Source: Lampris incognitus (Eukaryota; Chordata; Actinopteri; Lampriformes; Lampridae). Taken from it: a DNA stretch of 64,000 nt. A program made the position numbers and the translations under genes. The notes beneath the pieces are model-generated. The model did no database searches, was not told where the DNA came from, and saw only the letters and a list, made by a program, of their open reading frames with translations. The DNA lies in assembly GCF_029633865.1 (NCBI RefSeq), contig NC_079216.1, positions 63,123,506 through 63,187,505 of the forward strand, read 5' to 3'. Below, piece after piece: positions 1 to 11,672 of the stretch (the stretch's first letter is position 1; each line of letters opens with the position of its first letter).

Positions 1-262
1 AGGGCTCAGAGCCGATCCTTGATTCAATCCCAACTCCACCTTGAACCCATCTGTCATTCCAACCACACACCTCACCACTGTCACACTGCTGTTATACATA
101 TCCTGTACCACTCCTACATACTTCTGCAACTTCCTCATACAATACCACACCTCCTCTCTCGGCACCCTGTCATATGCTTTCTCTAAATCTACAAAGACAC
201 AAAGTAACTCCTTCTGGCCTTCTCTATACTTCTCCATCAACATCCTCAAAGCAAACATCACA
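1..262 (-). mobile_element. RTE-like LINE reverse transcriptase fragment, runs off the left edge
   Basis: Read on the minus strand, this stretch is open from about 262 to base 1 and encodes the middle of a reverse transcriptase. It contains the catalytic-region motif FVDLEKAYDRVPREE and, further on, GLNQGSALSP. These are characteristic of RTE-clade non-LTR retrotransposons of fish, the same family as the larger copy at 28.2-30.5 kb. No start or stop is visible: the copy is 5'-truncated at about 262, where unrelated A/T-rich sequence begins, and its 3' part lies outside the window. The plus-strand open frame over the same bases is only the antisense shadow. Family assignment is by remembered similarity. 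Confidence 0.8.
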
Positions 263-350
263 CTAATGAATACACAAAATAATAATAAAATAAACTGAGG
301 CAAAAACATGACAAATAGACAAGGGAAGGAAGGTAAAGAAGTTCTATATC
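263..350. other. A-rich spacer, nothing recognised
   Basis: Short A-rich spacer between the RTE fragment and the MITE-like element. Confidence 0.5.
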
Positions 351-805
351 TTAAAGGTGCTATTCAACATTCCGCACCAGCATCTCACACCAAAACAAAA
401 CAAACCTCCCCTCTCCCTTCGTGTTCCCCGTGTTCTTGGCCGTTTTGTGTGTTGGAATATTGATTTTTACAGTATAGAGTTATTTTATGAACATTAGTAA
501 TGTATTCAGCTTGGCAAGGAGCTATTTCTTTGATCTGCCGAGTGGCCCAAATCCATGTAACGTAATTATTAGCTCGCTAGCTACCCTGCTAACGCTAGCT
601 ACCTCGCATGCACTAGCATGCACTAGCATGCACGCGCGGCCGGACCGCTTCCAAAACAAAGAACAGAGAAACTCAGATGACAACACACACAGAGGGAGTG
701 ACGTCATCCTCTGCTCAGGACGCCATTACTCCACCGTCTCTTTACACAGCAAGTAGTTGTTTGCTGCCATATTAATGTTGTAAATCTCACGTATAGCACC
801 TTTAA
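351..805. mobile_element. MITE-like element with TTAA flanks (Kolobok- or piggyBac-like)
   Basis: The block begins TTAAAGGTGCTAT and ends with its exact reverse complement ATAGCACCTTTAA, giving 13-bp perfect terminal inverted repeats if TTAA is included. A TTAA target duplication with AGG...CCT termini fits Kolobok (termini RRG...CYY) better than piggyBac (termini CCC...GGG); that choice is inference. The interior has no credible transposase frame. It carries GCTAGC-rich sequence and a short direct repeat of an 11-base unit (about 606-640, core GCATGCACTA). It is therefore a non-autonomous element of about 455 bp. Confidence 0.6.
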
Positions 806-1719
806 AAAGCGTAGAAGCGTTGCTACTTTTTGATTCTGCATCTTATCGAAGGTCCTATAATAATGTCTTAATTCGTTAAGAAAGTGGGTCAGGTTAGGTT
901 TTGTTTCCTACCATTTCTTTTTATGTCTATGGGATTTGCCAGAGATTATAAAACAGACATTTTTCCTCCCATTATGTTGTTTCCAAAATATAAATCAACA
1001 TACCACTGCCATACAGGGTAACTGTGTGGCCAGGTTTCTTGGATTTGTTTTTTTTTCACAGCCTTCCAAAATATTTTAAGTATAGACATGGGTGCGGGGG
1101 GGTGGTGGTGCTGCAACACCCCCCATTGACAAGAGGTGGAACACACCTGTGTAAATAGTTGGGTATTTTACCACAACTAATGGACTAGCTGAACATTTGT
1201 TTTAATTTTTTGGTCAGCATAAGGTGCCTGTTAGAAGATGTATGAAAAAAAAAAATTAAATGCGTGAATTCAATTAATTCCTCTGATCTGACATGACAGC
1301 GTCCTCACGTCGGGTCAGGGTCAGCTAAACTTTGCCAATTCTCAAACTCGGGGAGAGATTTGGCGGAAGCGGGAGCTAATCAGTGACGCAGAAAAGAATA
1401 TTGGATTTTTTTCCCCACTTCTAAAAGCCCAAAAGCAACCAAAATCGCAACGGAACAAGAGGATGCGGTATGCAGTTACTGTTTGAGTGTGTGTTATGGC
1501 TCTACCGTGGCACCTCCAGCTGCCGGAGAGATGCCACGGCAGCCGCCGCTGTTTGTGGCCTACACGGGTAAGCAATAGGAACATCGCCATTACATTGCGC
1601 GGACGTAATGGTTGAAACCATGTGGACAGGACGCCTCAGTGTTTGACAGAATATATATTTTCAATATCAAAGACTTCTCCCAGTACTGCCAGACTAGCCA
1701 ATCGTCTAGTTTTCTGTCA
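806..1719. other. Unassigned sequence
   Basis: No gene or known repeat recognised. There is a G-rich run near 1094-1110 and poly-A near 1226-1240. A short plus-strand frame at 1497-1568 ends in a splice-donor-like GTAAGC but has no recognised similarity (see rejected items). Confidence 0.4.
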
Positions 1720-2150
1720 TTTATTCATTCATTCATTCATTCATCTGCCGCTTCTCCGGGGTGGGGTCGCTGTGGCAGCAAGCTAAGTAGGGCACTCCAG
1801 ACGTCCCTCTCCCCTGCAACGCCCTCCAGCTCCTCCTGGGGAATCCCAAGGTGTTCCCAGGCCAGATTGGACATGTAGTCCCTCCAGCGAGTTCTGGGTC
1901 TACCCCGGGGTCTCCTCCCAGTTGGCCGTGCTCGGTAAACCTCCAAAGGAAGGTGCCCAGGAGACATCCTAATCAGATGCCCGAACCACCTCAACTGGCT
2001 CCTTTCGACGCGAAGGAGCAGCGGCTCTACTCCGAGCTCCCTCCGGATGTCCGAGCTCCTCACCCTATCTCTAAGGCTGAGCCCAGACACCCTATGGGGG
2101 AAACTCATTTCAGCCGCTTGTATCTGCGATCTCACCCTTTTGTGAAAGGG
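1720..2150 (-). mobile_element. LINE ORF2 3' end with (ATTC)n tail, I/Nimb-like
   Basis: Minus-strand translation from about 2132 gives the C-terminal tail of a non-LTR retrotransposon polyprotein. It includes LRDRVRSSDIRRELGVEPL, RSQLRWFGHLIRMSPG and a basic GRRPRGRPRTRWRDY stretch, then the stop region. The plus-strand left edge is an (ATTC)n run at about 1720-1742, which is the 3' tail of the element. The copy is strongly 5'-truncated at about 2150, so it carries no RT or endonuclease. This C-terminus is common in fish LINEs; I place it in the I/Nimb group with low certainty. Confidence 0.75.
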
Positions 2151-2650
2151 GTGAGATTTTTCTGTCATCCAGTGACATATTTCATGTTTTATCAATATGG
2201 CAGGAGTAGCCTCTCCTTTTTAAGCTCTCAAAGGCCCTTACTGTTGCCAAAAAGTAATATTGTAGTATAAATGTATATGAAGTGTGTAAGCACGTGCACA
2301 TTTATACTGTGCAGCATCCCTCAGTGAAAATATGTCCCCGCGCGCATGGGTATCGATACAACGGAAAAATAAATGAAATGCTCTTTCCTTGTTTAGACCA
2401 CGGAAATCACAATAACCCTCACTATTCCGTTTAAATCTTTCCAAAAACGTGCTTTACTGGATATATCCTTTGTAATATTTCAAATGAAACCTCTTCCATG
2501 TTATTGTCAATACAGTGTTTATCCAATATTCTCTGTTTTCCCCAGTTCAAGTCACCAAAAATAGATGACCAGAAGTTGGGGGAATATTATTTCCTACAGT
2601 GATGTTTCTAATTTGCTCATTGTCACATTTATTACCAAAGATGTCCAAAT
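2151..2650. other. Unassigned sequence
   Basis: No coding region or repeat recognised between the LINE fragment and the TA microsatellite. Confidence 0.4.
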
Positions 2651-2655
2651 TACCA

Positions 2656-2656
2656 A

Positions 2657-2694
<38 letters not shown>

Positions 2695-2708
2695 GATCTA
2701 TAGGTCTA
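2656..2708. repeat. (TA)n microsatellite
   Basis: A TA dinucleotide run with a single GT interruption, followed by AGATCTATAGG-like palindromic sequence. Confidence 0.9.
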
Positions 2709-2751
2709 TAGATCTATTACATTTTAGACATTTTATTACATTTATATTTTA

Positions 2752-2880
2752 ACCCAGCCACTGAGGATGCACAAGCCAGTGCATTCTTAGTGCCGGCTCC
2801 TAGCCCGGATAAATGGGGAGGATTGTGTCGGGGGGCATCTGGTGTAAAAACCTTTGCCAAATCAAATATGCGGCTCATAA
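2752..2880 (+). mobile_element. RTE-like LINE 5' region scrap
   Basis: The phrases CCAGTGCATTCTTAGTGCCG, CCCGGATAAATGGGGAGGAT and CCTTTGCCAAATCAAATATG match my memory of the untranslated leader found upstream of fish RTE endonuclease frames. Only about 130 bp is present, and it abuts the L1 fragment. Assignment is from memory, without alignment. Confidence 0.45.
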
Positions 2881-3370
2881 ATCAGAAGATATGTATCTAT
2901 TACATTTTCTGTTCTGAAAGTCTGCTGATGTTTTGTATCATCGGTAGACATTTTCAATGCCTGTAACGCCCCCTTTGGAACGGCCTCAAACACCATACCA
3001 TAATCCTTGGATGTTATAGGGAATTTAAACTTATTTAGAAAGCCAACGTTGGACAACAGTGAGTCATTTCTATTTAAAAGCTGTCCAACTAAAACACGGT
3101 TTTCAAACCCTTTTTGAACGAACAGTGTTTTGTGCTTCAGCTCTTTGTCGTTCCATGTGTAATATGTGTGGAAAAAAAGTTGTGGTTATCGGCTAAGAGC
3201 CATACTGACAATACTTGCTCATGAAAATTGGCTTCTTTAATAGGCAGTCTAGTCACAGAGTAATTACACGTAAATACCATTTGTAAACCCACTAATCCCA
3301 CTGAAGATGTACTCGGGAAAGGTATCATGTGCTGTCTCTGTTCGTTAGAAATTTGATAAGCCAATTGATT
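2862..3370 (-). mobile_element. L1/Tx1-like LINE ORF2 remnant, frameshifted
   Basis: On the minus strand, several short frames together resemble the C-terminal half of a fish L1-type ORF2: HMIPFPSTSSVGLVGL, then RLPIKEANFHEQVLSVW and, in another frame nearer 2900-3050, NKFKFPITSKDYGMVFEAVP. Stops and frame changes between them show a dead copy. The element is fragmentary, with no endonuclease or YxDD core present. Confidence 0.6.
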
Positions 3371-4060
3371 TTCAAACTACTGTTATGTCACGGTTGGTCA
3401 TAGACAACTCTGAGTAGCCTCATCTGACATTGTCAAATCTCCCTCGAAGCGAAGATGGCTTGCTTTCAGATAGTTGTTCTGTTGCATATTTCCACACGGT
3501 GTCTCTCGCTGTGCTGGAGATGAAACACCGCCAGGCGACGTGTCGGATCCTGGCCTCTCATCAGCTCCTAGATGTCCAAGTCGATGAACAACCTCATTGG
3601 CGGTGACTGCAGCATTTTTCCTCTGCATCCCATAGCGCCGCTTTGGATTTAATATTTTCACGCGCTTTCTCTGTGATGCTGCACAATCTTCAGGCTCCAT
3701 CTTCTGCTCTATCCATCAATTTCATTAACTTTCTCTTCCATTTGAAGGATTTTTCCCCCCCGAGCCATTGCAGCTACTGTTAAGAGGGCCATTTTCCTTT
3801 TCCAAATCAGATACCTCAAGGAAGCATAGATCATCTGATTTCTGCAGGCCCTCAGTATTCATGGTGTTTTCTTCGCTATCCGTTTAAGGTCGGCCAAGCT
3901 CTCGCTCAAGTTGGAGCAGATTTTGTGCTGATTTTGGTTGTCAGGGCCAAATATATCCTGCCCTTCTCTCAGCTTGTAGCTTATTCGCCTCGTTCTTAGT
4001 CGTCGTCTTCTGTTGGCTGATGCCGCTAATTTTTAGGGCTTACCAAGTGAATGCTGTCAC
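3371..4060 (-). other. Possible 5' part of the L1-like element, or unrelated sequence
   Basis: A minus-strand frame at 3398-3700 has no recognised domain. Nearby minus-strand sequence contains a second short acidic frame starting MNTEGLQKSDDLCF. The position upstream of the L1 ORF2 remnant would fit a degraded ORF1 after internal deletion, but no ORF1 motif is seen. Confidence 0.25.
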
Positions 4061-4353
4061 CTAGTGTCTCAGCCCATATCAGTGATTTTCAATTACAAAT
4101 CCCTTTGCAGGTTTAGTCAGAGAGGATGTTGCCGAAAGTCAAGTGAGCAGACCCCGCCGATTGGGTTCACAGATTTTCCTTTTCATTCGCAAATCCTGCT
4201 CCGCATGTTTGCAAATAATGATTTCCATCCACAAGTTGCGTTTCATGTTTACAGATCTAAAGTTGGAATGACTAAACTTACTCTACATATAGGCAAATAA
4301 TGGTTTAGAATGACAGATTGTGTTTCATTTCTGCCAATGAAAAGGTACAATTA

Positions 4354-4467
4354 CATCCATCCATCCGTTATCAGAACCGCTTATCCTGCTCTCAGGGTCG
4401 CGGGGGTGCTGGAGCCTATCCCAGCAGTCATTGGGCGGCAGGCGGGGAGACGCCCTGGACAGGCCGC
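4354..4467 (-). mobile_element. V-SINE 3' fragment
   Basis: The plus strand shows the reverse complement of the V-SINE tail: CATCCATCC, then CCGCTTATCCTGCTCTCAGG and GGAGCCTATCCCAGCAG, to GGACAGGCCGC. The tRNA head and conserved central domain are missing, so this is a 5'-truncated copy. The same tail recurs at 13.0, 24.1, 25.8, 46.1 and 63.2 kb. Confidence 0.85.
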
Positions 4468-6584
4468 GTTGTTAAGTCATTACCCTGGCCTCGTATGCAT
4501 CCTCCTCCGGCATCTGATGTCTGTTTCACCGCCGGGTACTTCAGACCATGTTTATGTGCCATATTTTGTGAATCAATCAAGCTAGCTCTCTGCAGGGGAG
4601 TTCAATAAATTGTTCATCCAGGTTTTAAATCAAGTGCCCAGGACTCATTGCACTTTTTTCTTTTCTTTTTTTTTATCCATCTAAAGACAGGCTATGGCAG
4701 CCCATTGCCTTCCAAATTGCTGTTCCCGGCGAAGGCATGGAAAAACAATAATGTTGGCCTCAGATGAAATAGCTTTGAAAATACCACAGTCAGTGTGACA
4801 CAGCAGAAAACTAATGCCCAAGCGGAGTATCGCCACACAGTAAGCCAGAGAAACGGCAGCGCTTCACAGCATTACAAACTAAAGATCAGCTCTGCGGTGT
4901 GTAAAAAGCGATTTGGGAATCATTTTGATTATTTCCAATACATTTTATGCCCTTCGACTGCACTATATATACCATGCTGGAGAGTTTTCTCAGCAGCAGC
5001 GTAAAACACGAGAGCAAAATGAGAAACATGATTGACTGTCTTCTTGACACAGATGAACGTAGGTAATAATTCTTACCGCTACGAGGGAAAAGTGCTACCT
5101 GACCGAAGCAGCTTTCTAAATGGAAACCCCATCTATTAAAGCTTGGTGAGATTGCAATCTCGCCATAGGACTGAAAGCAATAAATGTATGACTCTCTATC
5201 GCACACACATACACACACACACGCAACAACAAACGTACGTTTCATTGCCCAGTCTGGATTCACCAGCAAACAACTGAAGCACGAACTAGCACCATAAGTG
5301 ATAAAGAAAGGGAACGAGGATTCAAGATAACATGTTTTTACCCACATTACAGGGATGGCAGTAACTGTCGCTCGTACCCTGGGCCCACCCCTGTGTTGTC
5401 AGCCTGAAATCTTGTGCCTATCATCAGCAGGGAGACCTTTATCCAGACGAGCACAAGTTGCAAACCTACGTTGTAGTTTCTCTGTTGAAGTACCAGAGTA
5501 CCTTTCTAGAGAAGCTTATACTGGACGGACAAACATAAATTTGGCTGATAGTTTTGTTCCAGTTACACTGGTGCTCAATCTGTCATTTTTTTTTTTTGCG
5601 AGTCTCGGTGGGTGATCTAATTCTGTGGGGATCTCATCTAGAGCGGCGCTGCAGTTTGTGGCTGATGCAAAGGGCGTCAGCCACACTCCGCCAAGCCATT
5701 AATTCACAGCACACAAATTAATCCAAGCACAGACTTTTGCCACACACGGAGACCTACTCTGCTTTCCCATCACCCTCTGCACTATATTCCAGTCAAATGT
5801 TGGCACTCCCAACACAAGAGGGAAAGCTACAGGGTAAAGAAGGGAAAGAAAATCTTGGACTAAGTTGAAAACACCCTGTGTCAGTTTTAAATAATGCACA
5901 GCCCGAGTCAGCATGGACTGTCTAGCCTGAAATGAGTTATAAATACAACACACATGTCAAACCCTCATAGTGTCTGCCCCGTCTCAGTTGCTGACAGCAA
6001 GATACGATCTGCAGATGGCGTTACAACTGAGGTACACTGAAGAATATTAGCCGTTTAAAAGGACCATGATGCATTTTTTTGCGATCAAACATATATGTGG
6101 AATTTAAATGGGCCAGTTTTATACGTGGCAAAGCATATTTTATTTGTGTGGCTGATAGGATTTGTCACATTTTAGATCACTGTGTATAGAATGGCGCCTT
6201 GCACACCTCACGTGCACTGTGGGTTTCAGCAATGCTGTCCGTGACACTGATTTTGGTTTTTAGTCAATGCAGATGCTCTTGCTGCATTTTCTTTGTGTCG
6301 TGTAAATGCAAAATGCCGTCTGTCTTCTGCAGTAGGGCTCTGGTCAATATCAACAGGGCCACCGTCATGAAGACTTTTGTGATGCTTGTTTCCTTGGAAA
6401 CATGCCCCTATTTTCACTTTCTCTTTAATCTCCTGAAGCACCTCTCCCAGGTAGAATTACCAATTCTGCAGCACACAATAGTCTGGACCACTACATTGAT
6501 ACCCCCACCCCCCTTTCATCATTCCCTAATTTTTGCTTCTTTCAATTCACTGGCTTATCGAAAAGCGAACATATCACGACAACA
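4468..6584. other. Unassigned sequence
   Basis: No gene recognised. The stretch holds a poly-T/C run near 4650-4675, a short CA run at about 5206-5222 and a T run near 5585. Short frames lack domains and splice context. Confidence 0.4.
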
Positions 6585-8240
6585 TATCAAGTCGATTTTA
6601 TTTGTACAGCACAAAATCACAAAGCAGTCCCAAGGGGATTTTCAGCCGATGCAATAAACGACCCTGCTTAGACCCTCGACTCGGATGAGGAAAAACTCTA
6701 CATGAAAAACCTTATCGGGAAGGAAATAGGAGAAACCTCGGTAAGAGCAACAGAGGAGGGGTCCAGGATGATCAGACGTGCACAGGTGTTGGATGCACAG
6801 AGTAGACAAGAGCAGCAGAATTTCAGTTTGCATCCAGAGATTAGACACAGTGCTAGGTAATGCAGAATATACACAGTTAATACATAAGAGTATGGCAATG
6901 CAAATTTGAATGCATTAGGTCATGAAAACTGTTAAGGAGAGAGTGCAAAACATATGGGGTGTATCTGGGATCATCCAAGACAACGTTAGGCAACCCCATA
7001 AATGCAGTCAAGAGCCAGCGGGACCCCATGCCACAAAACCAGCTCTGTTCGCAGGAGCCCTGGAGAGAGAATAGACTTCACATGCATGCAGGAGGCAGAC
7101 TCAGACACAGCGTTCACACAGGGAGAAAGAGGAAGGAAGATGTAATGAGCGAGAACGATTCAAACTAGTCATAGCCAAAACAAATGATGCAAAAGCAGTT
7201 ATGAACAAGAACAACACAACGATAGCTTAAAGCTCCGGGAGGATCGGACTGTGATCAAGGGAAGACAGGGTGCAGCATAAACAGGATAACTTGATCCCAA
7301 AGTCGTCGGACAGTCCAGAGAGGCAGAGACAAAAATGGGTTGCATGGTCATTAGACAGTCCATAGAAGAAGAAGCTGGGTCCTGGATGACAGAGACAGAG
7401 AAAAAAAAGAGAGAGAGAGGTGGAGACAAGCCAGCAATATGGGCATTCGTCATGGCTGTTGGAGATATGATCAGAAGGTTAGAATTGTGTGATGCTTTCA
7501 GAAAAGGGTTTAGGAAAAATCTCTTTGGCAGTACAAGACCAAGAGATTTATTACTAGAACCTGTAGTCATAAATACGCTGACAGTGACACCCACCCAAAT
7601 TAGGGTAATCATGACAAGGCTCAGAGGGAAGTCAGATTAACAAAGAAGCAAAATGACTACTTGACAAATAATGACAAAAGACGGGTTTTCGGTTCAGATT
7701 TGAAAGAGTCTGCCGAAACAGACTCTGATGTCAGCCGGGAGTCATTTCCAAAGGGGGTGTGGTAAGAGAAGGCCCTGCAGCCTGCAGACTTATTTTTTTA
7801 ATTCTGGGGACAGAGAGGAGGCCTGCACTTTGAGAACTGAGGGCACGTGATGATATAAGGCTGTATAAGACCTGACAAATAGGAAGGGGCAAGCCCATTC
7901 AGTATTTCATAAGTAAATAGTAACACTTAGAAGTCAGATCTAGCATGAATAGGGAGCCAATGAAAGGAGGCTCGAATTGGTGCGATATGGTCAATTTTTC
8001 TAGATTCAGTTAATATTCTTGCAGCAGCATTATGAACCCTATGAAGTTTTTAAGGACTGGCATGTGGCAGGCTAGAAAAAAAGGACATTGCAGTAATATA
8101 ATCTGGATGAAACAAAAGCATGGATCAGGGTTTTGGCATCAGCCATGGACTGAATTTTTTTATAGACCGAATTTTAGCAATGTTACGTAGGTTGGAAAAG
8201 CAGTCTTTGTGGAGAAAAAACATACACACCTTGTATGTTT
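6585..8240 (-). mobile_element. LINE/SINE-type 3' non-coding region, L2-like
   Basis: The left edge, starting near GTCGATTTTATTTGTACAGC, is the reverse complement of a typical fish retroelement tail (short-interspersed 'TTTATTTGTA' motif). Downstream, phrases such as GAGCCAATGAAAGGAGGCTC and GCAGTAATATAATCTGGATG match the 3' region that follows the RT of L2-like fish LINEs; compare the annotated copy at 39.4-40.3 kb. No intact coding frame remains. Confidence 0.45.
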
Positions 8241-8309
8241 CGCTATGTTGACCACACTCTTGAATGTTTTTAATGTGCAATGTGCTGAGTAAAGCGATGT
8301 ACATTTTAT

Positions 8310-8770
8310 AGACTTCATCATCATCATCATCATTGGCAGTCACTCGGCGACGAGTATGACTGTCCTCCCTTTGGGTCTTCAGGTGGGCGTAGAGGCCGAT
8401 CCTGAAGCCGCATAATCGGAGGAGGCCTTTGTGTGACAGCTTTTTACGTGGAGTGGGTGATGTACCTGCAGCCACCACATGGTCCTTGGCAGGGGGTGGC
8501 CAGAGTCCAATAGCATGGAGAACCAAGACGATTGGGGACCACCCTCTGTTGCACCCTTCAGTTGCCTTCACTGCCGTTGTGACCAGAAGACATCTTCTGC
8601 CAGTTCCGCTGTTGAGGTCTTTGTCGGATCGCACTTCGTCTAGAACCTCCCCCTTGACCTGTCCGCCTTGGGTGTCCGTACCGGGAGCCAAGCTCCGGAC
8701 AGTCTTGGGATCATTGGTACATGCACGCTTCTCCACCACGACAAGGTGGAGATCCAGGAGAAGTAGACTT
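8310..8770 (-). mobile_element. Probable LINE 3' end with (ATC)n tail
   Basis: A (TCATCA)n run at about 8310-8331 begins the block. On the minus strand one frame is open through it and ends in a run of Asp encoded by the microsatellite. It includes HKGLLRLCGFRIGLYAHLKT, a C2H2-finger-like ending that many non-LTR ORF2 proteins carry. A 3' retroelement end with a trinucleotide tail is the simplest explanation. Clade unknown. Confidence 0.5.
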
Positions 8771-9534
8771 TTCTTAGACTTACGTCATTCACATACATCT
8801 AAAATTGAAGGTAAAGCTAAACTGCATCATTTATGGGGTTCATCAGGGCTCTGTCGTAAGCCACATTATTTTCTTTATGTATATGTTTCATCTCATCCAT
8901 ATTTGCAAACATAATCTTACTGTTGAGCCAATGAAATAGGTCAGGAGTTATATTTCACACTCAGTATGATGAAATCACTATCGGGACTTTGTAAAAAGAG
9001 GCCCAAGGTTCCTCGAGGACTGATTCAGCTTCTCCATTCTTTATGTTGTTGTGCTTTCTCCACTTAGCTCCTTTTATATCACCTAACTTGTACACCCCAC
9101 AGCGCCATAATAGCACAATGTTTGTTTGTCTATCCCTTGTTTTTATATATTGTAATCTGCCCGTGTCACATAATTAAGGTATAAAACGAAAAGACAGGGC
9201 TATCAGTCTATCTTGTCAGAATTTGCAATAGTCACATTTGATGCCAATCATACAATAAACCTTAGTAAGTGATCTAAGTGGCTCATAAAGAAAAACTGAA
9301 CTTCATACTGGTCCACAAAACACTGCTCTTTTCAACACGCACCTTTTTTTTTCTGATGCATATTTTTAGAAGTTAATTAATATAAAATTTAATAAAAAAC
9401 AAACCAAAAAAAGCCCCCATCTGCTTCTATGCACCCTATGCATTGCCTTTGTGCACTGCCTGTTGACACCGATGGCCTATCAGACTTTAACCTAGCTTTT
9501 TGGCACTTACTTGCGTTGTCGCCTCCTGACTAGA
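8771..9534. other. Unassigned sequence
   Basis: AT-rich, no coding region or repeat recognised. Confidence 0.4.
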
Positions 9535-9615
9535 TCCTTGCTTGGGTTGTATTAACTCTCAGATGTACGTCGCTTTGGATAAAAGCGTCTGCTAAATGAA
9601 ATGGTAATGTAACAA
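9535..9615 (+). mobile_element. Retroelement tail fragment
   Basis: Contains GTCGCTTTGGATAAAAGCGT followed by CTGCTAAATGAAATG, a very common 3' end of fish short retroelements. Only the tail is present. Confidence 0.55.
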
Positions 9616-9786
9616 AAAAATTGATAATTACCCTTTTCATGAAACACGGTTGTCCAGATTTGAATTCAAATATGTAAAGTGAGGACTCTCTCTGAATGAT
9701 GTCTTCTCCTTTCTCTTTTTCTGTGTGTGAATGGTGGGATGTGAGTTTCCCTCGTATGCACATGCAGTCGGGTCTCCTCCCAGGTC
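9616..9786. other. Unassigned sequence
   Basis: Short unassigned stretch between two retroelement tails. Confidence 0.4.
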
Positions 9787-10318
9787 TCCATGGTGATGCT
9801 GGTCGCCACCTGGACACTGCTCGGCATCCCCCTCATCACATTTTATTTTTGTTTATCTTATAAATCCATGTTATTTTGTTATCCTGTTTCAGTGTTACAT
9901 CCTCTCACTCAGATGTGTCACAATTATTATTATTTTTAACATGGTGATGGCGGTCGCGTGGCTCGGGTCCTGGGCTGTTCCAGTGGCATCTGGCATCCTC
10001 CTCATCATATTCTTTATATATTTTATAATTCCATTATAACGCTGTTATCCTCTTTCAATTGTTGTATTGTGTAAATTGTGTAAACACAACATCCATTGCA
10101 CGTTGTCCATCTTGGGAGAGAGACCCCTCTTCTCTTTCTCTCCCTGAGGTTTTTCCTATTTTCCCCCACTGTTAAAGGAGTCTTTTTATTAGGGAGTTGT
10201 TTTTTATCCGATGAGAGGGTCTAAGGACAGGAAGTTGTGTTGCTGTAAAGCCCCCCGAGACGAATTTGTAATTTGTGATACTGGGCTACACAAATAAAAT
10301 GGACTTGACCTGACTTGA
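9787..10318 (+). mobile_element. Interspersed retroelement tail, copy A (with a partial upstream duplicate)
   Basis: Copy A (about 9940-10318) contains CATCCATTGCACGTTGTCC, AGAGGGTCTAAGGACAGGA and GCTACACAAATAAAATGGAC, and ends in a CTGACTTGACC run. The same order of motifs is found at 11388-11672 (plus), 31093-31466 (minus) and partly at 46074-46127. The opening CATGGTGATG...GGCATCC segment occurs twice (about 9787 and 9940), a local duplication. It is non-coding and fits the 3' end of a non-LTR element family. Confidence 0.7.
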
Positions 10319-11387
10319 CCCCGGTTACATCGGGAGGCATGAGTTGCGAGTCCTCTCTCTCGCTCTCCTGAGAGGCCACGCATTCTGCCCAGTCATTCCC
10401 AAACCCTTCAAAAGAACTGGTCCTGACAGACATCACTTCCACAGTTAAGTGTGAAAAGATTTGCGAAGGAGTCGGGCGTCGGGAATTGACTTTCTTGTCT
10501 CGTTAATTTGTCTCTGAGCATTTCTAATGAATGGATGGCGGCGTGGTCCCGCGCTCTCATCGCCGCAGTCGGGCCCAGCTTTGATCGTCTGTGACGGGCC
10601 GGTGTAAGTCGATGGCACTTCGTCCTCGACACCTTCGGGGAGTGACCGGGGGATCGAATTACACCTCGTGTAAAATGCCAAATTGAATGTTAGAAATTCC
10701 ACAGCATTTTAAACAGGAGAAATAACCCTTGAGTGACCCCAATCCCAGCAGGTGGATTTTCACGTCTCAGACAATGATCTCTCCTTGGCAGCGAGGGCAT
10801 ATGCATTCCTAAGCTACCAGGAAGGGTTCTGACAGGCCGCCCATTAGCATTCTCGCCACACAGGCTTTCGAGTCTATAAGTGAAGAAATAAAATGGATAA
10901 AGCCGCGTCTGACCTTAGGAGCACATGGTGACACACACGCCAGCGTAACAACCACACATTCACAAGCGGGAATGCACAAACTCATAGGTACACCGAAAGC
11001 AAGCACACACACACCCACATGCCCACACACTTGCACACAAACACACACACAGATGCAAAACAAATGTTGTTTCTCATCTAAGCAAGAAAAAAAAGAGAGA
11101 AAAGCAGAATATACTGTATATTCAGCTAGAAATACTACAATTCCAATAAGTATGTCTAGTACGTATGTCCAGTCAGTATGTCTAAAATGATGTAATTATG
11201 AAAATAGAGGTGATTTGTCATTCAGAAAGACCCTTTGAGCTTAGAAAAAGTACACACATCAAGCTCTGAATGAGACGTGTCCTCCCTCTCTGTGTTTCAG
11301 TCATCACAGTTGAGCAGTCCGTCAGACCTGTGAGACAAGCTGGGCATCGATGTGAGTAATGTAGAGCTGAATGAAATTTATTCTTCA
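10319..11387. other. Unassigned, part may be conserved non-coding DNA
   Basis: 10320-10800 is unique-looking sequence of mixed composition without repeats. 10930-11055 is CA-rich imperfect repeat. Nothing coding is recognised. Confidence 0.35.
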
Positions 11388-11672
11388 TCATTTTTATAAT
11401 TCCATTATAATTGTGTTATCCTCTTTCAATGTTGTATTGTGCACGTTGTGTACACACGACATCCATTGCATGTTGTCCGTCGTGGGAGAGAGACCCCTCC
11501 TCTGTTGCTCCCCCTGAGGTTTCATCCTATTTTTTCCTCCTGTAAAAGGTTTTTTTGGGGGGTAGTTGTTCCTTATCCAATGCGAGGGTCTAAGGACAGG
11601 ATGTTGTGTTGCTGTAAAGCCCCCTTAGACATATTTGTAAGTTGTGATATTGGGCTACACAAATAAACCTGA
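11388..11672 (+). mobile_element. Interspersed retroelement tail, copy B
   Basis: Same family as copy A: CATCCATTGCATGTTGTCC, GCGAGGGTCTAAGGACAGGA, then GGGCTACACAAATAAACCTG and a terminal TGACTTGAC. It lacks the opening CATGGTGATG segment, so it is 5'-truncated. Confidence 0.75.

Noticed and set aside
41..298. Plus-strand frame over the left edge
   Set aside because: It is antisense to a clear RTE reverse-transcriptase frame on the minus strand.
1497..1568. Short ATG frame followed by GTAAGC donor-like sequence
   Set aside because: 24 codons, no homologue recognised, no acceptor partner located; chance is likely.
3398..3700. 100-residue minus-strand frame
   Set aside because: No domain, no splice or promoter context; lies beside L1 debris.
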